NCBI GenBank assembly: GCA_002295885.1
Contig: DBGM01000034.1
Coordinates: 41,542 to 67,227 of the forward strand
Direction of reading: 5' to 3'
Source of the DNA: Phycisphaerales bacterium UBA854
GTDB taxonomy: Bacteria; Planctomycetota; Phycisphaerae; Phycisphaerales; SM1A02
DNA length: 25,686 nucleotides
Of this stretch, positions 8,840-22,788 are shown in pieces. The notes beneath the pieces were generated by a model. It searched no databases. It had not been told where the DNA came from and saw only the letters and a program-made list of their open reading frames with translations. Every line of letters begins with the position of its first letter. The stretch's first letter is position 1. The position numbers were made by a program, and so were the translations under genes.

Positions 8840-8856
8840 TCATCCTAGCAGGATGA
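8840..8856 (-). promoter_or_regulatory. Candidate -10 inside an inverted repeat before the subtilase-like gene
   Basis: On the minus strand TAGGAT (8842-8847) lies in a perfect 7-bp inverted repeat (8840-8846 with 8850-8856, 3-base gap). An ACGACA hexamer lies 18 bases upstream of it, matching four of six -35 positions. The predicted leader would be about 145 bases. The repeat could also be an operator. Matches are modest. Confidence 0.35.
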
Positions 8857-8888
8857 ACAAGCCCATGTCGTGGCTGAAATCGTCCTCA

Positions 8889-8914
8889 CGGCCAGAAAAA
8901 TGCGGTTTTTGGAC
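8889..8914 (-). promoter_or_regulatory. Conserved 26-base upstream element, copy B
   Basis: On the minus strand it reads GTCCAAAAA, 2 bases, GCATTT, 4 bases, GGCCG. The blocks and total length match copy A at 3577-3602, and CAAAC/AAAACG also precedes both copies. It lies just beyond the rpoC terminator, 198 bases before the start codon, and 57 bases centre to centre from the candidate -10 at 8842-8847. Confidence 0.55.
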
Positions 8915-8917
8915 GTT

Positions 8918-8955
8918 TGAAAAAGACCGAGACCCGGGCAGAAGCCCGGGTCTCG
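8918..8955 (-). terminator. Intrinsic terminator after rpoC
   Basis: A perfect 12-bp stem (8928-8939 with 8944-8955) encloses the loop AGAA. On the minus strand it is followed closely by TCTTTTTC. It lies 24 bases past the rpoC stop and is the clearest Rho-independent terminator in the window, closing the ribosomal protein/RNA polymerase unit. Confidence 0.9.
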
Positions 8956-8979
8956 GGAGGGGGCATGGATGGGGTCGAA

Positions 8980-13401
<4,422 letters not shown>

Positions 13402-13456
13402 GGCTGATCTTGTCTCTCTGTGGCGGGAAACACGTCGTGGGACACGGGCGTGGTGC

Positions 13457-17242
<3,786 letters not shown>

Positions 17243-17456
17243 GCATTCACCTCGTGGAGCAAGTCGCCTGCCACCTGTTTCTTGGTTCCAGGGTCTGGAG
17301 GGGTTCTAGATGTCGTTTCTACGGCCGAGCACCGCATGGTAAGGACGCCAAGGGCGATTCTCAACGGCCATGCAAAGCCTATTCCAGAAAATAATTGGCT
17401 CGCTGGCACCAAAAACGCCGATCAGCCCTCCATTTCAGCCGCATTTTGTGCATAAG

Positions 17457-17485
17457 CCCATATTTCACAGCTACTTATGCTTCAA
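17457..17485 (-). promoter_or_regulatory. Weak candidate promoter for rpoBC
   Basis: On the minus strand TTGAAG (17480-17485) is followed after exactly 17 bases by TATGGG (17457-17462). The -35 matches four of six consensus bases and the -10 three of six. The GCATAAG/CTTATGC inverted repeat overlaps both hexamers by a base or more and could act as an operator or RNA hairpin. Confidence 0.25.
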
Positions 17486-17508
17486 ATTACAGTCGTTGCC
17501 CCACGAAA

Positions 17509-17535
17509 CGACCCCGTGGCGGGGCCACGGGGTCG
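17509..17535 (-). terminator. Hairpin after rplL, terminator or attenuator before rpoB
   Basis: A perfect 12-bp GC-rich stem (17509-17520 with 17524-17535) has a 3-base loop, 26 bases past the rplL stop. On the minus strand it is followed by TTTCGTGG, a poor U-run, so it may be only partly effective. A leaky terminator at this place is known in E. coli, where it lowers rpoBC transcription relative to rplJL. Confidence 0.65.
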
Positions 17536-17561
17536 CAATCGTGTGCAGTTGAACTGCCGGC

Positions 17562-17972
17562 TTACTTGAGGTTGACGGTACCGCCAGCTTCCTCGAGCTT
17601 GGCCTTGAGGTCGTCGGCTTCCTCCTTGGAAGCCTTCTCCTTGACGGCCTTCGGGGCGTCGTCGACCAGTGCCTTGGCTTCCTTGAGGCCCAGGCCGGTC
17701 GCTTCGCGGACGACCTTGATGACCTGGATCTTCTTGTCGCCGGCGGATTCAAGGACGACGTCGAACTCGGTCTGCTCGGCGCCACCCTCGTCGCCACCAC
17801 CGCCGCCGCCGGGGCCGGCCATCATGACGGCTCCACCCGCTGCGGGCTCGATGCTGTAGGTGTCCTTCATGTAGTCAGCCAGATCGACGGCTTCCTTGAG
17901 GGACAGGCCGGCGATCTCGTCGCCGAGCTTGGTGATGTTGGCTTCGTAGGTCTTCGTTGCTTCTTCGGACAT
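17562..17972 (-). CDS. rplL: Large ribosomal subunit protein bL12 (L7/L12)
   Basis: The 136-residue stalk protein recruits translational GTPases to the ribosome. The N-terminal dimerisation helices (residues 1-45) lead into a flexible hinge that here is very Gly-rich (a run of six Gly), then the C-terminal domain with the conserved G-L-G-L-K-E-A-K and V-D-x-x-P-K segments. The ribosome site GGAG lies eight bases before the ATG. The gene is 121 bases after rplJ, an unusually long gap that may carry regulation to give the several copies of bL12 needed per uL10. Confidence 0.98.
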   Translation of the reverse strand: MSEEATKTYEANITKLGDEIAGLSLKEAVDLADYMKDTYSIEPAAGGAVMMAGPGGGGGGDEGGAEQTEFDVVLESAGDKKIQVIKVVREATGLGLKEAKALVDDAPKAVKEKASKEEADDLKAKLEEAGGTVNLK

Positions 17973-18093
17973 GGTGTTACTCCGGTCTTCTCTGTACCGC
18001 TCGAGAGGAGCCGACCGTGCGGCTTTTAACCCCGGGGGGCCAGTCGGGCGGTGGTGTCAGTTCAGTAGTGCCTTCGTACCCTTCGATGGGTGC
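17973..18093 (-). promoter_or_regulatory. 121-base rplJ-rplL leader
   Basis: There is no coding sequence. On the minus strand there is a small hairpin (AGCCG, 6 bases, CGGCT), and a CTCC-TCTC segment could pair with GAGA and the GGAG ribosome site of rplL. Either could tune rplL translation. No promoter hexamers are convincing. Confidence 0.3.
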
Positions 18094-18639
18094 TCAGGCG
18101 GTCTTTTCGATGGTCTTCCCGTCTTCCAGGCGGCTCTGGATCTCCTTGACGATGCCCATGAGCTTCTTGCCCGGTGAAAGGGCGGCCCCGACGAGGTTGC
18201 CGGCGGGGGACAGCACGAGCTGGACGACCTTGGCCTGAGCCTCTTCCCGGGTCGGGAAGGTGCTGAGACGCTTCACGCCTTCCTCGCCTTCGAAGAGCTC
18301 GCCATCGAGGATGGCGCCCTTGAGTTCGAGGTGTTCGACCTTCTTGGCCCAGTCCACCAGCTCACGAGCCACGTCGACGACGGATTCGCCGCCGTAGCAC
18401 AGGGCGGTGGGGCCATCGAGGGCGGGGACGAGGCCTTCCAGGCCGGTGCCGCCGAAGGCGTCTCGGGCCAGGGTGTTCCGTAGGACGGTCACGCGGATGT
18501 CCTTGGCGTGCAGGCCGAGACGCAGGGCGTTGTTCTCGTTGGCCTCGATGCCGCGGATGTCCAGCAGGAGGGCCTGCGAAAGGCCTTCGAACCGGCTGCG
18601 GTACTCGCGGACCATCATTTCCTTCATCGGCTTGCTCAT
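18094..18639 (-). CDS. rplJ: Large ribosomal subunit protein uL10
   Basis: The 181-residue product anchors the bL12 stalk to 23S rRNA. The frame is open further upstream to 18999, but that part lies inside rplA. The ATG at 18639 is chosen because it forms an ATGA overlap with the rplA stop and gives the typical M-S-K-P start followed by the uL10 N-terminal domain (L-L-L-D-I-R-G, then R-V-T-V-L-R-N-T-L-A). The C-terminal helix that binds bL12 is present and ends E-D-G-K-T-I-E-K-T-A. Because of the overlap, there is no room for a separate L10 leader RNA before it; translation is probably coupled to rplA. Confidence 0.97.
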   Translation of the reverse strand: MSKPMKEMMVREYRSRFEGLSQALLLDIRGIEANENNALRLGLHAKDIRVTVLRNTLARDAFGGTGLEGLVPALDGPTALCYGGESVVDVARELVDWAKKVEHLELKGAILDGELFEGEEGVKRLSTFPTREEAQAKVVQLVLSPAGNLVGAALSPGKKLMGIVKEIQSRLEDGKTIEKTA

Positions 18640-19382
18640 GACGTCTCCACCTCCACGGAGGGCGTCATCGTCCCGGAGATGACGCATCGTTTCATGTAGA
18701 TGCCCTTGACGGACGCGGGACGGATCTTCTCGATGGTGTCGAGGAAGAAGTTGAGGTTGGCAAGCAGGTCCTCCTCGGAGAAGCTCATCTTGCCGACGAT
18801 GCAGTGGACGTTGCCGCCGTCGTCGTTTCGGTATTCGGTCTTGCCCGCTGCGAACTCCTTGACGGCATTGACCGCGTCCGGGGTCACCGTGCCGGCCTTG
18901 GGCGAGGGCATGAGGCCCTTGGGGCCGAGCACCCGTCCCAGACCGCCGACGACCTTCATCATGTCCGGGGACGCGATGGCGACGTCGAAATCGAACCACC
19001 CTTCGGTGATCTTCTTGGCGAGTTCCTCGCCGCCGGCTTCGATGGCGCCCGCGGCCTTCATCTCATCGACCTTGTCCTGGCCGCAGAAGCAGATCACGCG
19101 GGCGGTCTTGCCGATGCCCTTGGGCATGGAAAGGGCGCCCCGCAGCTGCTGGTCGGCCTGCCGGGGATCGATGCCCAGGTGCACGCAGCATTCCACGGAC
19201 TCGTCGAACTTGGCCTTTTTGAAGCTCTTGAGCAGGGTCACGGCCTCGCTGCGCGAGTGCTTGACGGACTGTCCGGGAGCCTTGCTGACGTTGGAAGCGT
19301 GCCGCTTGCTGCGGCGGGAGTCACGCCGGCGGTAGAGCCGTGCGGGATACGAACTGGTGTCTCGAGTGGTCTGTTCTGCCAT
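18636..19382 (-). CDS. rplA: Large ribosomal subunit protein uL1
   Basis: The 248-residue product forms the L1 stalk near the ribosomal E site and in many bacteria represses its own operon by binding mRNA. The signature G-L-M-P-S-P-K-A-G-T-V and the V-L-G-P-K-G stretch before it are present. About 30 extra basic residues (many Arg and Lys) precede the usual start region, making it a little longer than E. coli uL1. It starts four bases after the rplK stop, with its GGAGG ribosome site inside the end of rplK, and its stop overlaps the rplJ start. Confidence 0.98.
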   Translation of the reverse strand: MAEQTTRDTSSYPARLYRRRDSRRSKRHASNVSKAPGQSVKHSRSEAVTLLKSFKKAKFDESVECCVHLGIDPRQADQQLRGALSMPKGIGKTARVICFCGQDKVDEMKAAGAIEAGGEELAKKITEGWFDFDVAIASPDMMKVVGGLGRVLGPKGLMPSPKAGTVTPDAVNAVKEFAAGKTEYRNDDGGNVHCIVGKMSFSEEDLLANLNFFLDTIEKIRPASVKGIYMKRCVISGTMTPSVEVETS

Positions 19383-19386
19383 CGGA

Positions 19387-19809
19387 TCAGCCCTCCACCG
19401 TAATGCCCATGGAGCGGGCGGTGCCTTCGATCACACGCATCGCGGTTTCCACGGTGGCGCTGTTGAGGTCCTCCATCTTCTCTTCGGCGATGGCTCGGAC
19501 CTGGTCACGGGTGACGGAACCCACGATGTTCTGCGGCTCGCCCGAACCCTTGTCCAGGCCGGCGGCCGTCTTGAGCAGGGAGGCCGCGGGGGACGACTTG
19601 ATCTCGAAGTCGAAGGAGCGGTCCTGGTAGACGGTGATCAGGCAGCCGACGACCTTGCCGTTGAGGTCCTTGGTGCGGTCGTTGAAGGCCTGGATGAACT
19701 GTCCCGGATTGATGCCGTTGGCACCGAGGGCCGGCCCGATGGGCGGAGCGGGGGTCGCCTGCCCTCCCGGCGCGGTGATCTTGAATTGCTTGGTGATCTG
19801 CTTGGCCAT
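19387..19809 (-). CDS. rplK: Large ribosomal subunit protein uL11
   Basis: The 140-residue product sits at the GTPase-associated centre of the 50S subunit. The Pro-rich N-terminal motif (P-P-I-G-P-A-L-G-A-N-G-I-N) and the RNA-binding C-terminal domain (A-M-R-V-I-E-G-T-A-R-S-M-G-I) are clear. A strong ribosome site (TAGGAGG, six bases before the ATG) and a candidate promoter 95 bases upstream indicate the operon begins here. In most bacteria nusG lies directly upstream; here the neighbour is an M20 amidohydrolase. Confidence 0.99.
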   Translation of the reverse strand: MAKQITKQFKITAPGGQATPAPPIGPALGANGINPGQFIQAFNDRTKDLNGKVVGCLITVYQDRSFDFEIKSSPAASLLKTAAGLDKGSGEPQNIVGSVTRDQVRAIAEEKMEDLNSATVETAMRVIEGTARSMGITVEG

Positions 19810-19843
19810 GATTCCTCCTACCTCCCACCCCGCTGGTTCGCAT

Positions 19844-19857
19844 GGCCTGGCCAGGCC
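19844..19857. repeat. 14-base perfect palindrome in the rplK leader
   Basis: GGCCTGGCCAGGCC is identical on both strands and lies between the candidate promoter and the rplK ribosome site. It could be an operator or could affect folding of the 5' leader. Short GC-rich palindromes also arise by chance in this genome. Confidence 0.35.
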
Positions 19858-19903
19858 GTTGCGTCACGAAGTGGTGCCTACGGTGTCGAATTGTGAATCG
19901 AGG

Positions 19904-19932
19904 ATTCTAGGGGAACGGACCTCCCCATGCAA
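19904..19932 (-). promoter_or_regulatory. Candidate sigma70-type promoter of the rplK-rpoC operon
   Basis: On the minus strand TTGCAT (19927-19932) and TAGAAT (19904-19909) are exactly 17 bases apart. The -10 matches five of six consensus bases, the -35 three of six. The predicted leader is about 90 bases. The position, in the only spacer before rplK, supports it. Confidence 0.5.
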
Positions 19933-19997
19933 GCATCCAGCCGTCGATCGGAACCGCCCTCGGCCCGCCACGTCTAGTAAAGGATCCCGGAAGCCGT

Positions 19998-21209
19998 TCA
20001 GGCCTCCAGAGCCAGTCGGCAGAGCAGTTCCACGCCGGTGGCCAGGGCATCGTCGTTGAAGTCGAACTCGGGATGGTGGAGCCCCGGCATGGCTTCGGTT
20101 CCGGGGGGCAGGAGCCCCAGCACGATGAAGCAGGCCGGCACCCGCTGTCCGTAGTAGGAGAAGTCCTCGCCGCCCATCACGGGGAACTCCATCGGCTGGA
20201 CCCGGTCGTCGCCCACGGTGCGGCGGGCGATGGTCTCGAAGCATTCGAAGGCTTCGGGGTGGTTTCTGGTCACTGGATACCCCTCGGTGTAGTCCAGCGT
20301 GGCGACGCAGCCCGCGGCCCGGGCCGTCGCCTCGACCACTTCGGCCAATCGGCGGCGGGCGGTCGCCAGCGCATCGACTTCCAGGGCCCGGAGGGTGCCG
20401 CCCATCCGGACCGTTTTTGGAATCACGTTGAAGGCGGAACCTCCCTGGATGCTGGTGACGGAGATCACGCCGCCTTCAACGGGGTTGACGTTCCGGGCCA
20501 CCACCTGCTGCAGGGCGGTCACGATCAGGGACGCGGCGTAGACCGGATCCTGCGCGGTGTGCGGCATGGCCGCATGCCCGCCCAAACCCTCGACGGTGAT
20601 TTCGAATCGATCCGAGGCGGCCAGCATCGCTCCGGGCCGCGATCCGACCACGCCCAGGGGCCACGCCGGCCATCCGTGCAGGCCGTACATCGACTTGAAG
20701 GCGGGGCCGAGGACACGGCCCTCGAGGCAGCCGTCCTCGCACATGCGCAGGCCGCCGCCGCCCCCTTCCTCCGCGGGTTGGAACACGAAGCTCACCGGTT
20801 GGGGCAGGGGATCCTCGGTCGAAAGCGATGCGAGCACCCGCGCCGCCCCCACGAGCATCGTGGTGTGGCCGTCGTGTCCGCAGGCGTGCATGACGCCGTC
20901 GTGGGTGGAGGACCATTCGCATCCCGTCCGTTCGGTGATCGGCAGGGCATCCATGTCGGCACGGAGTCCCACGGCCCGATCCGACTCGCCGGACAGATGC
21001 CCGAGGATTCCGGTGCCCCCGCCCAGGCCGGCCACGAACTCCACGCCCGCTTCGGTCAAGTGGGTCTGCACGACCTTGCTGGTGCGGTGTTCCTCGTAGC
21101 CGAGTTCGGGGTGCGCGTGCAGATCACGACGCAGCGTGACCAGATCGGGCAGGATCGACTCGATCCGGGATCGGATTCGCTGCTGGAGTTCGGGGGTGAG
21201 GGTGCTCAT
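19998..21209 (-). CDS. M20 family amidohydrolase (hippurate/N-acyl-amino-acid hydrolase type)
   Basis: The 403-residue cytosolic metallohydrolase probably removes acyl groups from N-acyl amino acids. The usual order of motifs is seen: R-R-D-L-H-A-H-P-E-L-G at 27-37, G-L-R-A-D-M-D-A-L-P near 81-90, H-A-C-G-H-D-G-H at 108-115 with metal ligands Cys110 and His112, the Glu pair in P-A-E-E-G-G near 147, L-H-G near 178, and M-G-G-E-D-F near 364. The length is normal for the HipO/AmhX/YxeP group. The gene follows the GGQ protein by 20 bases, with an AGGA ribosome site in the gap, and is the last gene of that run. The exact substrate cannot be read from sequence. No clear terminator follows before the rplK promoter. 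Confidence 0.93.
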   Translation of the reverse strand: MSTLTPELQQRIRSRIESILPDLVTLRRDLHAHPELGYEEHRTSKVVQTHLTEAGVEFVAGLGGGTGILGHLSGESDRAVGLRADMDALPITERTGCEWSSTHDGVMHACGHDGHTTMLVGAARVLASLSTEDPLPQPVSFVFQPAEEGGGGGLRMCEDGCLEGRVLGPAFKSMYGLHGWPAWPLGVVGSRPGAMLAASDRFEITVEGLGGHAAMPHTAQDPVYAASLIVTALQQVVARNVNPVEGGVISVTSIQGGSAFNVIPKTVRMGGTLRALEVDALATARRRLAEVVEATARAAGCVATLDYTEGYPVTRNHPEAFECFETIARRTVGDDRVQPMEFPVMGGEDFSYYGQRVPACFIVLGLLPPGTEAMPGLHHPEFDFNDDALATGVELLCRLALEA

Positions 21210-21229
21210 GCGGTCATCCTACCGAAGGC

Positions 21230-21742
21230 TCAACGCCGCAGCGGTGGGAAGCCCCGCTCCTGCCGCTGCCGGTTGACCAGGGCGAAGGCGGGCTTCTCGT
21301 GACGCAGCAGTCGGGTGAGCTGTGACATGCTGATTCCCAGTCGACCGGCCGATTTCGCCACGTCCCACTTCATCAGGGACAGGACGTCCAGGGCTTCCGC
21401 AAGGAGCGCCGGGTAGTCGCCGTGCTTGGGGTTGACCGACATCGATCGCCCCTGGCGACGGGATCGCCACAGCTGGCTCGGCTCGGGCGGCCGGGGCGTG
21501 CGCACTTCGACCGCCAGTTTGATCCGCAGTCGGCGTAGAGCCGCGATGCGGTTCTCCTGCTGGCGTCGTCGTTCCGTCGCGGTGGCCTGGACGTTCGTCG
21601 GTCCGTGGATCAGTGTGACCGCCGTGTCCCGGCGGTTGCGGTTCTGTCCGCCCGGACCGGTGCTGCGGCCCAGTCCGAGATCGCACTGCTTCAGGAGGCG
21701 GCTGGGTTCCAGCGAAGCGGGATGGGGGGGCTTGCAGTTCAT
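21230..21742 (-). CDS. Release-factor-like GGQ protein with helix-turn-helix-like C-terminal tail
   Basis: The 170-residue product has a class I release factor catalytic domain: G-P-G-G-Q-N-R-N at 29-36 and the conserved E-N-R-x-x-A-L-R-R-L region at 63-72. It lacks the codon-recognition domains of RF1 and RF2, so a ribosome-rescue peptidyl-tRNA hydrolase role like that of ArfB is likely. After residue 100, unlike ArfB's basic tail, comes a segment (about 110-147) with D-V-A-K-S-A-G-R-L-G-I-S-M-S-Q-L that looks like a Fis-type helix-turn-helix, then a basic end. The frame is open to 21886, but the ATG at 21742 is chosen because it overlaps the tsaD stop as ATGA. Related planctomycete proteins are usually just annotated as release-factor-like. 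The function is inferred. Confidence 0.88.
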   Translation of the reverse strand: MNCKPPHPASLEPSRLLKQCDLGLGRSTGPGGQNRNRRDTAVTLIHGPTNVQATATERRRQQENRIAALRRLRIKLAVEVRTPRPPEPSQLWRSRRQGRSMSVNPKHGDYPALLAEALDVLSLMKWDVAKSAGRLGISMSQLTRLLRHEKPAFALVNRQRQERGFPPLRR

Positions 21743-22782
21743 GCGTTCTGCGCCGAAGCCGACAGTGACAGGTCGGCGCAGCGTCCCGCCTCGAGATGTA
21801 CGGCTCCCAGGCCCGCGATCATCGCGGCGTTGTCCATGCAGAATCGGCGCGCGGGCAGCCGAAGGGTCGTGCCGTGGGCATTGCACAGCGTCTCCAGTTC
21901 ACGGCGGAGTCTCGAGTTTGCGCTGACGCCTCCGCCCACGAGCAGAGTGGGGGCCGGATGCCGGACCAGCGCCCGCTCGACCTTGCGCACGATGGAGGTC
22001 ATCGCGGCGCGTTGGAAGCTCGCGGCCAGATCGCGACGCCGGGCGTCGTCCAGATCGTCGGTGTTCCGGGGGAAGGTGGTCGCGGCCCCGCGGCCCGAGG
22101 GCTGCCCGCGGACCGCATAGAGCAGGGCCGTCTTGAGACCGCTGTAGGAGAAGTCGAGACTGTCGCGGTCGAGCATGGAGACGGGGAAGTCGACGGCGTG
22201 TTCGTCGCCTTCGGCGGCCAGCCGGTCGAGGGCCGGGCCACCGGGCCAGCCGAGTCCCAGCAGCACGGCGGCCTTGTCGTAGGCCTCGCCCACGGCGTCG
22301 TCGATGGTTCGTCCAAGTTCGTGCACCGCCAGGGCACCGTCGAGCCGGTAGAGACTGGTGTGGCCCCCCGAGACCACCAGCCCGAGGGCGGGGTACCCGA
22401 TCGGCTCGTCGTCCAGGGCCGGGGAGTGCAGATGGGCCAGGATGTGGTTCACCGCCAGCAGCGGGCGATCGAGCGACCAGGCCAGTGCCTTTCCGGCGGA
22501 GACTCCCACCAGCAGGGAACCGATCAGCCCGGGTTGATGTCCCACCGCCACTCCGTCGAGTTCGTCGGCCCGGACTCCCGCTTCCACGAGGGCACGTTCG
22601 ATCACCGGTCCGATGCGTTCCAGATGGGCCCGCGAAGCGATCTCCGGGACCACGCCGGCGTATTCCACGTGCAGGTCGTGCTGGGTGGCCACGATGTTGG
22701 AACGGACGTGTCGATCCCCTTCGACGACGGCGGCCGCCGTCTCGTCGCAACTGCTCTCGATGCCAAGCAGCAACGGGGCCAT
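21739..22782 (-). CDS. tsaD: tRNA N6-adenosine threonylcarbamoyltransferase TsaD
   Basis: The 347-residue enzyme transfers threonylcarbamoyl to A37 of ANN-decoding tRNAs together with TsaB and TsaE (not in the window). The start has the family signature G-I-E-S-S-C-D-E-T-A. The metal-binding H-I-L-A-H-L-H-S gives His113 and His117; V-V-S-G-G-H-T near 137-143, G-G-G-V-S-A-N near 284 and C-M-D-N-A-A-M near 315 complete the ATP and metal site. The usual G-P-G-L before the first His pair reads Q-P-G-L. The GAGGT ribosome site overlaps the stop of the S41 protease gene six bases upstream, and the stop overlaps the next start. Confidence 0.98.
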   Translation of the reverse strand: MAPLLLGIESSCDETAAAVVEGDRHVRSNIVATQHDLHVEYAGVVPEIASRAHLERIGPVIERALVEAGVRADELDGVAVGHQPGLIGSLLVGVSAGKALAWSLDRPLLAVNHILAHLHSPALDDEPIGYPALGLVVSGGHTSLYRLDGALAVHELGRTIDDAVGEAYDKAAVLLGLGWPGGPALDRLAAEGDEHAVDFPVSMLDRDSLDFSYSGLKTALLYAVRGQPSGRGAATTFPRNTDDLDDARRRDLAASFQRAAMTSIVRKVERALVRHPAPTLLVGGGVSANSRLRRELETLCNAHGTTLRLPARRFCMDNAAMIAGLGAVHLEAGRCADLSLSASAQNA

Positions 22783-22788
22783 CGGACC

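Larger units (their letters stand above)
17243..17561. other. 319-base spacer between rplL and rpoB
   Basis: There is no gene here. From the rplL side it holds a 12-bp GC hairpin (17509-17535), an AT-rich island (about 17374-17500) with an inverted repeat (GCATAAG at 17450-17456, CTTATGC at 17474-17480), and a lone CTAGAA-type hexamer on the minus strand near 17304-17310. The AT-rich island stands out against the surrounding GC content and is the likeliest site of an internal rpoBC promoter. Confidence 0.6.

Noticed and set aside
5788..8856. A 1022-codon plus-strand open frame opposite the subtilase-like gene
   Set aside because: Low-complexity Gly/Val/Ala composition and no motifs; the minus-strand frame has a signal peptide, Cys repeats and subtilase blocks.
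17243..17561. Possible tRNA or small RNA gene in the rplL-rpoB spacer
   Set aside because: No cloverleaf, no TTCRA arm and no acceptor pairing could be found; only a terminator-like hairpin and a short inverted repeat.
18640..18999. Extension of the rplJ frame by 120 codons
   Set aside because: It lies inside rplA in another frame; the ATGA junction gives the proper uL10 N-terminus.
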